A DNA stretch of 64,000 bases from Polytrichum commune (GCA_950295325.1 OX485807.1:17579666-17643665), one strand, 5' to 3'. Counted from the first letter of the stretch, positions 1 to 11,860 are shown. Notes: generated by a model not told the origin, from the sequence alone. A program made the numbers and translations.

Positions 1-1
1 T

Positions 2-2922
2 GTTGGCAAGGCGGTTACACGTGCCAAGGTGCATTTTAAAAGTGAGTCGAAGAAGATCTTACCAATTGCTGATCCTCAGAACACTCCTGCTTTTCTTGCC
101 GAAGTGAAGACTCATTATGAGTGTCGTGATGACGGTGTTGAGATGAAGTTAGAGAAGTTGTGGATGTTGGCTGTGTCTGCTATGGATCCTTCCATGAAGG
201 TACTTTGGCTTGAGCGCTGGAATCAGCCTCCAAGTCTTCGGGTGCAACTGAAATTCCCCAAGCAAGGTTTCAACGATGACGCCTTTTACACTTGGTTGAA
301 TAAGGCAACATGGTGGGCTCAAGTATGTGATTCTCCACTTGCCCTCTTTGTTGAGTTCTCAAAAATTGTTTTTTTGCTTTTGAACTTTCATTGCTAGGCC
401 ATTGCAAATTTGTTATCTTCTTTGTTCATAATTCCTCTGTCGTGCTATGCAGTTGGCAGTGGGAGCACAAAAGCTTCTCGATGGTGTCCTGCGTGATCAA
501 AAGGCCACCATCAACTATCAACCTGATGGCCGGGATCCAATTCCAATTTTTTTTTATATTGAGCAGATTCGCATATCATTATGGGACACGGCATTCTTCC
601 GCGAATTCGCAGTGGAGAAATGAGTAAATAAGAACAACACTATCGACAAGCAGTACTTGTTCAAGCCAGCATTACACCGTGTCCTGTACCGGTACTTCAA
701 ATATGTCCTCTTCCCCTCCAAGGCTATCTCTAGATCCCCTCCCTTCTTTGTTAATTTCTTGGAGAAAGATAGTGAGGATTTCATGCTCACTGAGGGGATC
801 ATGAAATCATGGGATTCTGTGCACTGGGAGCGATGTGGGTGGTATCTTGACTGCCCAGCTTCGAAGGCCCCTTCGTTTGACATCGTTCTTCGAGACTCCA
901 TCCAACCACCTTCCCTTCGAACTGGGACTCCCTCGGATACCGTCGACACTCCGCTTGAGGTGCTTGCCAGTCAACGGCCGGCCTCAAAATCCAAGAGGCA
1001 ACCGAGGCAGAAGAAGGCTCCCGTTTCTGATCAAGTTCAGAGGGTCACTTCCCCGGTTGGGACGCCGCCCCTCTTCTCTGCACCAGATGCTGCACTTGCT
1101 TCAAGTGCATCTAGACTTCCTGCATCACCACCGAGTCCTTCAGTACTTCTAGCAGAGCCAATTACGAAGCGCCACAAAGTTGATGTCCCGGAGTCCAGTA
1201 CTGCCACCACGTTCTTGTCTCCCCCTAAGCGTCATCCCATGAAGGTGAAGGTTGTTGCATTGTCAACCGCATATACTTCTCAGCAACTTCTTGTGAATGA
1301 TTCTTTTGTTCGTATTGTGGAGGAGAAGACAATCACTGGAAAATTCAGCACCAACTACGAAGACATTGTTTACTTTCTGAACAAGGTCTTCCCCTAATTT
1401 TCCAATTCACTATAGCATTGCTTTCATTTTTTCAATGTCATGTTGTAGGTTGGTAGTTGGATTTTTGTGGCATTTTTTCAATGTCATGTTATAGGTTTGG
1501 TAGTTGGATTTTTGTGGCATTTTCTCAATGTCAAGTTCTAGCTCGGAACTCCCAGGACTTATATTCCTCTCCGGTTTAGGTTGGCACTGGACGCCACTTC
1601 TACTTTGATGGCAAACTCATTGAGAAACCTGCAGTGGACTTGCTTATTGCTGAGTACCCTGACGGGCAGAGAGTTCCTGGAGTTTCTAATCCCCCGTCTC
1701 AGATCCCACCTTGGAATGAGTACTCCGATACTTTTCTTAAAGTGACCATGGGATTTGCATATTCCTACTTGCATGACGATGGAGCCTTCATTCTTTTCTA
1801 CCCCGACAGTCCCATGGTTCGCAAGGAGATTTCATCATTTTTCAAGAATTACAAGATGAAGGTTCTTGACGAGTGGACCATCATCAATTATTTGCACCTT
1901 GCCAATCCCCTCGTGCCAGCCAAAAATGTTTGTTTCTTGTCCTTCTCTCTTTCCTACTATTTAAACTAAGTTTTTTCTTCTATTCCGAATTTTCTTCTTA
2001 AGACTTAGCTTATTATTTGATGTGCCTTTGCAGACTTTGAAGTTCAAGGCTATTCTTATAGTCAGATCTGTCCTTACTTCTGAGGCTAGGCAGCCAAAGA
2101 TCCTCACGATCAAACCAGACCCTTCAGTCCCTCAGGTGGACTTAGCATGTGATGATGTCCTCTTCAATCCTGTCACATCCGAGACCCAGCTGATTCGTAA
2201 AAGCGATGGTTCGCCATGGCGAGGCCCGAAGGAGAAATCAGATGTTCTCATGAAGCTCTTTGTGCATGGATTATCTCCTCCAGATGGTATTGTCGCCGAC
2301 CTAACCGCTTCCACAGGTACCTCATACCCACTTCTCTTTCCATTTTTACTTTTAATTTTCATACCATGTTTCATGTCCTAATTTCTCCCATTTCTCCAGG
2401 AGCTACTATTTGCGCAGCCCGTGCATGTAATCGCCACATTCTGGCTTTAGAAAGCGACTCTATGCTCTTTTCTGAAGTCCTTAAACCCCTGGCAGTTCCA
2501 CCTCCAAATGCTTCGACTTTCTCTATTGCGGGCGACCTGAGTGATGATGACGAGGCCATTCCAGATGCCCCTTTGCACGATATATGTGAGTAAGTCCACG
2601 CCTTCGTTGGTTGATATTTTTTTCTATTTATCTCTTACTTGTAATCCATCCTTTGTTCATATCTAAATCTTGCTCTGAACATGGCAGTTTGACAAATTCA
2701 GGGAGACCGCTACGAACTCCACCTTCAACTTGGTACTTTCCATCGCCGCCCCCAAGTCCTCGTGGCTTACCTGTATATGCTGAAGCCATGGCCTTGGCGT
2801 ATGCCCATGGTAGCTCTGGGAATTCGACATCCTTCTTCACTCCTAAGAATCATGTTGACCCTCGAGTTCTACGCTACTTTGATTTAGAAGCAGTGTCGAG
2901 CCCTCTATGTAGCAGTGATTGA
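2..2922 (+). CDS. Methyltransferase-like protein (beta-class amino-MTase layout), 5' partial, one in-frame stop
   Basis: Exons 2-322, 453-1385, 1580-1927, 2034-2316, 2400-2585 and 2702-2922 join in frame through GT-AG junctions to 763 residues, with the start outside the window. The N-terminal 250 residues are unrecognised. About 255-360 is a basic Ser/Pro-rich linker. From about 419 the order is: a motif IV-like [11 protein letters not shown] (437-447), a strand ending [11 protein letters not shown], then [16 protein letters not shown] (621-636) and HILALESD. This matches the circular permutation of beta-class N6/N4 amino-methyltransferases (PF01555 type): motif IV first, the SAM-binding DPFxGSGT-like motif last. 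The usual DPPY/SPPY is AEYP here and DPF is DLT, so catalysis is doubtful. A single TGA at 621-623 interrupts exon 2 while the frame continues on both sides: a recent disabling mutation, a sequence error or an unrecognised intron. The gene faces the MULE transposase tail to tail and may belong to the same element. An AATAAA lies at 2995-3000. Confidence 0.6.
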
Positions 2923-3581
2923 AGTAATGGCGACCTTCTTGATCATACAAAGTATCTTGAGCTCCCAAGAATTGTCACGGATATAGGCCCCTTTAATAAA
3001 AATTGTGTTCTAAAACTTTCAAGTTTTAAGTGAAAACCGCGGTCATAGAGCTCAAAAGTTCTCAAATTCTTGCTCTAGTCCTGATTATAAGGCTTTATTT
3101 TCAATACAAAATTTCTAAAAACTGTGGAAGTTATCGCTCACCGCTCACCGCTCACAGAATAGCATTCCTCCTGTTTGGTACGCTTTCTTCGACTCCGATT
3201 GCCCGAGGCATCATCCCCTTGGTGGACACCACGGATGTCCGGCCTCCTTCGTCGACCATGACTACCCATGGACTGCTCGCCGCGTGCCCTTAAAGGGACG
3301 GGAACCCTAAGGAACACATACAATGCAACAACAAACAGGAAAAGTAACAGCCAATCTATAACTCCATTGACAACAATCTGCACTACGAGGAACATGCTTG
3401 CGGTACAACAAGAGGATAGGCGAAATGTGAAGAACTACGATGGCGTTGGACTTATATAGGACCGGATCCCCCCTGGCATAAGAATGAGTCCCGTCAGACC
3501 AAGAGTATGGCTGACGTTTTGGGTTTAGGGTGAGGGTTTAGGGTTTAGGCGATGACGACGGGATGGATATAGATATCGCAC
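2923..3581. other. Spacer between the two convergent transposon-like genes
   Basis: This is the shared 3' space of the methyltransferase-like gene and the MULE transposase. It has an AATAAA at 2995-3000, three GCTCACC repeats near 3135-3160 and a telomere-like run at 3518-3549. An 85-codon minus-strand frame (3395-3138, ATG) starts with a hydrophobic stretch and ends Arg-rich. I do not recognise it and cannot say that it is expressed. Confidence 0.5.
3518..3549 (+). repeat. Short interstitial telomere-like (TTTAGGG) run
   Basis: Three to four slightly imperfect units of the plant telomere repeat TTTAGGG sit 33 bases beyond the stop codon of the MULE transposase gene. A related AAACCCTAG box is upstream of the same gene at 7361-7369. 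The run is too short to mark a former chromosome end. It may be part of the element's terminal region. Confidence 0.7.
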
Positions 3582-6500
3582 CTATAGCCTCCGGGACACT
3601 GGATTCCAGGGGCGTTCGAGGAAATCTTTTCGACGTCCCAATTTGAATCCTTGTCCATCCACAACTGGGTGGAACACTGGAGAGCCGGCCATCGGATGGA
3701 CTGAACCAGATTGGATCTCCGCTTTCATCCTTCTAAGACGACCTAGAGTTTGATTAAACTCAGTGACCAAGTGCTCCATCATAACGGTATCCCCTGCCAC
3801 CTCTTCCGCTAATAGAATCACTTGATTCTGTAATGTTTCGGGTAAATCCATAGCCCTATGCCGGCTGGGGGTGGGTCTCGGGGCAGTTGCTGGAGTAACC
3901 GTCTCACTAGGTGGAGGGGGTTGCTCACGCCAAGGAGTCAGCAACTGTTGTAAACCGCCATTGACATTTCCAGCTAGACGGCCGCAATATCGAGCGATGG
4001 TTCCTTCTGCGATTTCGGGATTCATCATCATGACGACCTTAACATGATGCTTACATATGTTGCCCCGTTGAGCCCAGACACAGTTGCACACACCCCACTC
4101 TGACCCCGGATTGTGCACTGTGTAACGTAAGTGTCGATGCTCAGTGGAGGTGACTAATGCAGTGTCACCGTCTATTACAGGCAGTGTCACGTCCTCGTCT
4201 GGAATTGCTCTTGCCTTCAAAATAGACTCCACAACGCAGTCTTGCATCTTCTTGTTGTCCACAAATCCCTTCTCTTTCCGGAGATCCTTATACCAGCAGT
4301 GATCGAGTACGTCTTCGGTCAACGCGGTAATACACCAGTCCACCCTCCGCCCTGTCATTCTGCTCCTCTCTGATTTTAATATCGATTTTGCAAAACCGTG
4401 GTACCCTTCGATTGCCGCATTAGTATCCTGGCCACAGTAACTCAAATTACGAAAACCCACTACCCACATGTGAACTTTGTCAATCCATTGAGTCCTGACG
4501 TAATCCCAGAAATCTACCTCACCCGGATATTTTTTTGCTAACTCTTCGATACGATGTTGTGCCCATGCCTTGCCCTCCTCTCCATGCGGTGATGATCGGT
4601 CGTACATCAACATTCCAAGCTCTTTCAAAATGGCTGCTCTCCGAGCCAAATTCGGGATCTTGTAGCAAGAGTTTTTCTGCCAAGCTCGCTGCACATGCCA
4701 TAAGCAGAGGAAAACCGCAGTTCCAGGCCACGTTTCACTGCCGGTATATAAAGGAGCACCGTTAGCCGTGAGTACACAAAGAGCAATGTACTGCATGTCG
4801 ATAAAATAATAACAACCAACCAGTGTCACAAAGTACAGACAGTGATGCAACATATATTTAATTGTAGTATCGAAAGAAGAAGATGGTCCAATTAGTGTTC
4901 GAGAATTTACTTAATAGCGTTGATCTCTCCCTGTGCGCAGTCTACGATGAATTCTGATGGCTTCCAGTCGGGCTCCTCCTTGGTCAATCTTTCGTTCAAG
5001 GCTTTCATCCAAGGTGTTAAGTCAGGCTGGGCACATCTTGATGTAAGGACGAAGGCCACCGGTACTCCGTTGTGCCAGTCATCAAAAACCATGAGTGTGT
5101 ATAGAGGGAACTGCTTGGCCATTAGATGTGCACGTCAGTGTCACAAAGTAAAGGTGACACTGACACATGTATATTGCGGTAAGACATGTCACATTCACAA
5201 GAAATAGAAAGCCGGGCACATAGACACAACAACGAAGGGCAGCAACTAAGCACAATAGGTTAGAGACAATACCTTCTTGTCATTGGTTCCAAACGTAGCG
5301 TCAACCGATATCCCACCCCGATGTCCGTGCTTGAGCATCATTTGCTTCTGCCATTCCGTCTGAATCCCAATGGTGAAGGGCATATTCTTGCCCGTCAACT
5401 CTCCCTGAACCTTAACCGGATTCTTCTGATTTGAATCACTGTAATAAAATACCTTCTCGGGGTTCCGCTGAACCCACATCCTCACACTCTGAGCATCGTT
5501 TTTGTGCAACATGTAGGTTTCCTGGGCTAACTTGCCTGAAATGTTGCGTATGTCCTTTGTAGTCAGAAGTAGATCCCGGGTAATATCCTTACCCTCTGCT
5601 CGATACTTCTTTAGGATGTCGAGATGTTTCCTCATAATCTGATTTGGAGTGTCCTTCCTCCTGAGGCAGTCCTCGACGAAGGCCCTGATCTCCGGAGAGA
5701 GGTGCGCCGAAAAAGCGCTACGGTCTCCAAGCTTCATACCTCCATGCACAACTAGACCATCCGAATTAACGTGCTTTTCCTGAATGATTGAAATCTCCGA
5801 CACGTGCGGCAAGTACAGCAGTGTCTTCACTGTGAACTGAGCTCTACACCCCCTCTTTATAGACTGGCCCCATTTCTTCTTCGAATCCCTTTGTATTTTC
5901 GGCTTCATCATCACGCTCGTTCCTTCGATTGTCCCGCTCCGTACTGGAAAGGATGCCTCGATTTCCACAGGATTCAAAACCTCGCCGGGACCCTCTTCAG
6001 GTGGACAATCTCCAATGACAGTGTCACAGACGGGTGGTAAAGGCATTCCAGTGTCACCGCCATACCCGTTCCTCGCATGTTTTGCTGAAGGTAACAGACC
6101 AAAATTTCCTTCCGTAACACTGGACGAAGGTAACAGACCACAATCGGCATTGCATTCAACTTTCTTCTTTCTAGGAGCCCTTTTCTTGACGGCCTTAGCA
6201 GGGGGTGGGGGGGAGTCCATTACCATAGGAACTTCATTCAGGTCGGGGATGACATTGGTACATCCATGTGGACCTGTGTCGTCAGCTGCCTCCGACTGAG
6301 TTGCAGGTGTGGCCTTCTTTTGCGGCCCCCGTTTCTTTGGGACAGTAATTGGGTCAGCCACCATCCAGTCCATAGGTTCGATGATAGATTCTCCCGTTTT
6401 TGGTTTAAAGGTACGCGGCGGCTTTCTACCCTGACCTCCTTGGCTGCGGTTTGCCCGTGCCTTTCTTGTTGGGGCAAGAGTGTTACCTTCTTGCACTGTC

Positions 6501-7298
6501 TCCATAAGTACTTGCTTTTTCCTCAGCTTCCGCAGTAGACTTTCCGTGATTGGCTTTACGATCCTCGAGAAATCCTTAGGACCATACTCGCACTTGTATC
6601 TGCAATAGAAAAAATGAAGACAGTGTTCCACATGTTTAACGGCAGCATTCAGTTTGTATTGGTGGAACCCTAAGTTCCAATGTCGACCAAACCCTATATT
6701 ACCTACAGACAGTGGGTGTGGACACATTACACGATGAATTGTTGCCCCTAATGAACCCCACCATTGCACAACCCTAACCGTAAACCCTAGGATGCACCGA
6801 AATTCACCTTCAGAATATGCGAATAGTACGCAACACTGGTATGGAGTGACACAAGATGACTTACCTGACAAAGTTCATGGCAGTTCGGGGTCCGTCTCTA
6901 GACTGGTTCGGTTTCCGATTCTCCTTGTTGGGGCGAAACCTACACTGTGATCCCTCCCTTCCGCATTGCATTCCTTCGATGAAATCTTGTATTCTACAGG
7001 ATGGAACGTAACACTGCTGCACTAAATGGGCCTTCTTGTGTTCCCCTCGAGGTGGACGGTACTCCAACTCCCACTTCAAGTCGCGAGGACCGAACACGCC
7101 TTCAGGTGGATTCTGGACAAAGTCCTCGATCGCCTTGAGCTGAAGCACATGCAGGTCGAATGCACTCAAATCGACCTCCATGTCCACTGCAGGAAGATCG
7201 TGACTCTTCTCACCAAGCGGGCTCTCATTGGGCTCCATCGCTGCTTCGGAATTCAGTCGTTGGCGAAAACAAGGCACATTGGCAACGCACTGCAACAT
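3582..7298 (-). CDS. Mutator-like element (MULE) transposase with SWIM zinc finger, apparently intact
   Basis: Exons 7298-6865, 6599-5273, 5110-4911 and 4737-3582 join to exactly 1039 codons, with donors GTAAGT, GTATTG and GTAAAT and CAG acceptors, so the frame is intact across three introns (265, 162 and 173 bp). The start may instead be Met21 (7238). The N-terminus has a Cys-rich patch (about 97-125) and Lys/Arg/Pro-rich AT-hook-like stretches in the middle. The catalytic core is the MULE DDE fold: SVDATFGTN (Asp578), then VFDDWHNGVP, FIVDCAQGE (Asp644), the CLWH pair typical of MULEs (Cys665, His668), and DTNAAIEGYHG (Glu764). A SWIM finger CxCx8CxH follows (Cys871, Cys873, Cys882, His884). 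Together these predict cut-and-paste transposition in the nucleus. A domesticated FAR1-like role is possible, but the motif-dense surroundings favour a transposon. I could not identify terminal inverted repeats. Confidence 0.92.
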
Positions 7299-7502
7299 TT
7301 GGAGTCGGGGGGATTGGATTCGTATTGCGCGTGTGCAAAGAAGAAAGGTGAACTATGGCGAAACCCTAGATCGAGAAAACAGAAAATACAGTGACATTGC
7401 AAATCTGTTACGCCGACGTTCGTTGTCCGTAATGTTTTGCAGATCGGGCAGTGCGGGGCGAAGTTTTCATCGGGCAGTGTCACATTGTGATGGCAGTGTT
7501 AC
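4160..7502. promoter_or_regulatory. Cluster of CAGTGTYAC motifs through the MULE gene
   Basis: CAGTGTCAC occurs at 4160, 4182, 4821, 5136, 6019, 6049 and 7475, and inverted at 5154. CAGTGTTAC occurs at 7494 and inverted at 6114 and 7008. Chance predicts far less than one in this span. The sites lie in exons, introns and the 5' flank alike. Upstream variants (CAGTGTCTC, CAGTGTTTC, CAGTGCG) fill 7445-7565. They could be binding sites for an element-encoded protein. This is inferred only from density. Confidence 0.6.
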
Positions 7503-7700
7503 GTGTGCGGGCAGTGTCTCGCGAGGCGGGCGTCGTCCCGGCACAGTGTTTCGTGACAGTGCGAAATTACCCGGGCTCGGTTTTACGGGGACCGCGTGGG
7601 GGGGGGGGGGGAAATGGCGCAGCCGACGTGGACAGCCACGATGGCCACCGAGCCGCGTTATCCTACCCTACATGGGAAATAGCGTTCTCCCTTCCCACCT
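7299..7700 (-). promoter_or_regulatory. Putative 5' flank of the MULE transposase gene
   Basis: Sequence upstream of the transposase start, more GC-rich than its surroundings. It carries a telo-box (AAACCCTAG, 7361-7369), repeated GGGCAGTG-type words at 7446-7565 and a G tract near 7598-7611. The element end should be near here, but I found no partner for a terminal repeat in the window. Confidence 0.4.
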
Positions 7701-8213
7701 GACTTTAGCTAATAAAACTATAAGTTGGTTCTACCAAACTGGCCTTCACACCATCGACATTATCTAGTGTCGAGCCTAGTTGGCAAATGATGTGGCATGG
7801 CTTAAAAGTGGAGGTTCTAAGCTTCAAGCACCGACCCTCTCATCGGTTCTTAAACATGAGGCAAGAATATAGGAGGTTTAAAAGTGTCGCCTCCCACCCT
7901 TGTGATTTGTTGTTTTTTAGTCTTAGTTTGGAGGGCACGAGGAGTTTCATTAACAAAAACCGATGGTAAGATAGGTGAGTAGTAAGGCATTTGGGGATGG
8001 GACAAAAACTACCCAACATGTCATTGCTTGGTAGATCAAACAATGAACACGTGTGAAAGCTACTTAACTAAAACCTACTTGAAAATCTCCGGAGCAAGTT
8101 CTTGTAGGTGCATTGGGATAGTCGGATGCCTCCGCTATGACCGAGGGAGCTTTACCCGGGCTTTAGGAAATACTTTGGGTCTTAGCTAAAGTCAAGGGAG
8201 AATTGGGCATAAT

Positions 8214-8425
8214 CGTCTTGCTCGATACTACTAATTGTAAACCGCAAGGTGTAGTGTCACCAACACTCAATGTTAACCCAACGTTATTTATCCTTCCTTG
8301 TAGATTATTTGGGGCGATTATAGACTTACAGTGTGGCAATTACTGTACCTCACCAAGTGGGTTTTCATCCAAATATCCATCATCAATGACAATATTGCAT
8401 CACAAGTTGCTGACAAGAGAAGGTA
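8214..8425 (+). repeat. Dispersed repeat, copy 1 (partner at 26030-26210)
   Basis: Shares the blocks AGTGTCACCAACACTCAATGT and GCAATTACTG, and the word order over about 170 bases, with 26030-26210 in the same orientation. The partner lies about 400 bases upstream of an hAT transposase remnant, so the unit may be an hAT end or a non-autonomous relative. Confidence 0.7.
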
Positions 8426-10155
8426 GGGTTTTGGCCAATAGATGAACTCATCCATCATCCATGACAAATATTTGTTCGCCTATTCATAAGAAATGTCATC
8501 CGGAAAGTTACCATCGTGACATTAAATACCATATGACGCTAAATATCATATTTAGTGTGTCTAATACCTCGCAGGACTATTTCTAAATTCGACGCATATC
8601 TGTGGATTATATGATTATATCACATAATATTGTACATTGATTTGTATATGATAAGATGCAATGGTAGGGTGGCCATAATATTACTTAGCATGCAATCCTC
8701 ATTCTCCGGGCCCTCAAAAGATAACAATGAGATGTTCAAAAAGTTGCGTAGGGAGACTCAAATTTCGACTAAACTTCCAACATCTCACTCTCATATTTTG
8801 AGGGGCCATGTTACCGAGTAAATGTTATGATGACAGAGAAAACTTGTAGTTATTTATCAGAAGACCTTTATTAATCAAAGAAAACTTGTCCATTACAACC
8901 ATTTGTTGTGACATGTCCATGGCAAGAAAATGCATGAAATCATCATTTTGATTGTCAACAAGAGGTTTGTTGGTTGCAATTTTGGATGATCGACAATCCA
9001 ATGCTAACTTCATCCAAAGTTTAGAACGAAATAATTGAGAGGTTCACCAAACTCCAAGAAAGTATTTCAAACGTTTGAGCATCTTGTGAAATGAAAATGT
9101 TCAAAGTGAGACAATAAGAGCTACTTTTCAGAGGTTACTTTTTTTTTAGTGCATTAGACAATCAAACTATCAAGTGCATGTTGCACAATCATCTGCAAAA
9201 CACCAAGACCAACCCAACAAAAACAAATCAAAATCTTTCTTCTTCTCTCATGTCGATCAACGACAGTCATTTCTCCCACAAAGAAGAACACAAAAGAGAA
9301 GATAAAAATTGGAAAATAAGTATGAAAAAGTCCAAGATTCAAACAACTACAAGATTGCAAGCGGTCTCATCAATATAATAAGGACTGCCATTTTAGAATG
9401 TCCATGAAACATGTTGCAATCCATCAACATGATCCATTTTCACTTCACACCGAGCTTGAGGGCCCATGACCATGCATCAAAATCGAAATTCTATCTCCCA
9501 TGCACCAGCCCGTGAGGAGTTTCAAGGGCCCTTAGTATTTTCTTGGCCATGGCTCTTGGTCCGTGTGTAAAGAGGGCCCTGAGCATCTAAACTGCTCACC
9601 GATATTAAGTTATCCTTTTGCCTGGATCTCCGTTCGTCCAATCCGCCGCCAATCGGCATTATCCGGATACTTTTAGTTGCATCAAATTTCATCCACACAC
9701 CGTTCACACTGCATTCAAACACACCGGCATATTCCTCTTCCTACCTTTTTTTAAAAAACGGGATCCTCATTCGTGGCCAAATTGCAAGGGAAAATCGAAC
9801 CCCGCAATGCAAGGCTTTCTCATCGATTAGGGTTTTCATGCAACTTTGGCATGGATCCACACAGGTAGTGTTAGGCTTGCTACAATCTTTTATAAAAACT
9901 TCGGATTATGAAGACCAAGCATCCCTCCATGCACTGCTTCTTATGGAGACGGACGGGATTGTCATAACCCCAGCAATATCCTTTACAAAGACCATGATAG
10001 ATCCCCCGAATGCATTGTATGGAGGTGTTTCACGTTACTTATTGGTGATTTTAGTTTAAAAAGTTGAGCCCACCTCTGACATGAGGCAAGGATGGGGCGA
10101 AACAACCTATACATTGGTTCCTTGGAGGCAAGGGTTTAGGCGTTCAATAAGGAAG

Positions 10156-10158
<3 letters not shown>

Positions 10159-10197
<39 letters not shown>
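10159..10197 (+). repeat. (CT)n microsatellite
   Basis: About 19 uninterrupted CT units. Confidence 0.95.
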
Positions 10198-10198
<1 letters not shown>

Positions 10199-11597
10199 AT
10201 ATTTGTATCTTTATTTTTTCATATCATTTGTAACTATTTAGTGTACATCACCCACTTCTACATATTCCCTCGCTCGTCGTTGGTTAAATGCACCACCTCC
10301 CTTGCACACAGCACTCCAGTTTGTGTGAGTTATCATGCTTTGAAACACCATGTAGGGTAGGCATACCCAAGCTAACAATATGTATCATTGTCATGCATTC
10401 AAATCCCCTGTATGTTTGACTATAGTGTCAATTGTTGGTTTTAGGTTCAATGTTGATTCTAGGTAGACAAATCTTACGTATTTTGAACGTGAACCTTTTT
10501 CATGCTATCCCTTAAGCATCTAAGAAGCCCAACCCGGACCTCTCAATGCACAAATACATGGATTCAATGAGCTATGTGTTTCCACATTTAACAAATCATG
10601 TAAAAAAAACGACCCTATCTAAAATTGATTTATTTTTCAAGTGCATTCTTTACATCAGTTGAATACCTCAATATAATTGAGAATTTCAGTCACAATACAC
10701 ACTATAAATGCCTTTGGATGCAAATACATACTCAATGTTTTGGTCGTTGATGTCACACATGAGTATAAGTTTACTTTATCCTTGACATGAGATCATGTCC
10801 TAAACAAAGTTTCACACCCCTAAATAAATAAATTAAAAAAACACATTATACTTCAAGACTTCGTGAGGCTTGTAGAAATTGTACGAATACGCTGTACATT
10901 GAACCCTAGGGATTGAAAACGGATTCACATGCACTACTATACACATCCTTGTATGCAACTTTGAGTAAGTTAACTAGCGACCGGGAGAGTCCCCCTTGCA
11001 CGGATTCTTACCATTTACGGACTCCGGGCGGATGCAAAAAAAAATTCTTTCCACCTGAGACCCTTTATTTTAAGCCCCTATGATATTATTTCTCTCAGGC
11101 CTACTACTACAACAGCTCATTCGAACAATTCGCTTCTGAACGTTTAAAATAATGCTTACAACAAACATTCAAAACTTGGAATACTATTATCCCGCCCGGG
11201 GCAGCCTTGTGTAACAATGTGCAGGATATTCTAAGCCCATATTACATGGGGTAAGTTCAAGTGAAGTTTACGTAACTAACTGCCCACATCGTTATAAGTT
11301 CCTCAACAGTTTCTTCTGGAGGGTTCCAGCCACTCAAAAGTGGGGAGGGGTCCCATGCCCACCAGCTAAGCTATTTTTGCTGCCACTTGTATTTCGTGGC
11401 ATGTAGATGCCCGGAGATGGGGGACAGCTGGCTCTGTGGGCCCCCCACCTCTTGGGCGCCTCGGCCAATGGGAAAACGCGGTGGGCCCTCTCCTGGTGTA
11501 TGGGGGTCCCACCACGCCCGGATACCCCGGCCTCTAGAGTTGGGTCTCTACAACAGTGGCCGGGGAGATTGTTTGGACATAACCGGTTGAGATCCGA

Positions 11598-11815
11598 GTG
11601 TTTGCAAGTCCAACCGGTTATATGTTGACATCCTTCGGTTTTCCTTTATTAAATTAGGGCATATTCTATAAATTCTTCTAAAATGATCGGTAATTTTCCT
11701 ACGGTCTTGAACTTCAACCGGTTATTTCTCAAAATCAACCGGTTCATTTGTAACTAACTGTCGGTTCTCCCCAATCATTGCTTTACAAGTGTTGAAAACG
11801 CTTTGACCCAACAGG
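11598..11815 (+). repeat. Local direct repeat, copy A (partner at 12628-12830)
   Basis: Both copies run from GTCCAACCGGTTATATG through a TCTTGAACTTCAAC block to GTAACTAAC...GGTTCTCC. They are diverged direct copies about 1 kb apart, rich in the word AACCGGTT. A MITE sits between them at 11861-12007. Confidence 0.75.
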
Positions 11816-11860
11816 GCTTCAAGGACAAGAGAATTGTTGTTGCTGTAACATTCTTTAAAA

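Larger units (their letters stand above)
7700..11597. other. Gene-poor AT-rich DNA with decayed repeats
   Basis: No supported gene. Contents seen: one member of a dispersed repeat (8214-8425), a CT microsatellite (10159-10197), and a GC-rich patch at 11400-11580 with GGGCCC/CCACC imperfect palindromes. Short frames here (for example on the minus strand at 9522-9722) have no recognisable domain. Confidence 0.5.

Noticed and set aside
3138-3395. Small membrane-like frame between the two transposon genes
   Set aside because: It has an ATG and one hydrophobic stretch, but no family, and it lies in the convergent 3' space. Not enough for a gene call.
7598-7611. Homopolymer G tracts here and near 57056 and 61492
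   Set aside because: Simple repeats, also prone to sequencing error. No gene frame depends on them.
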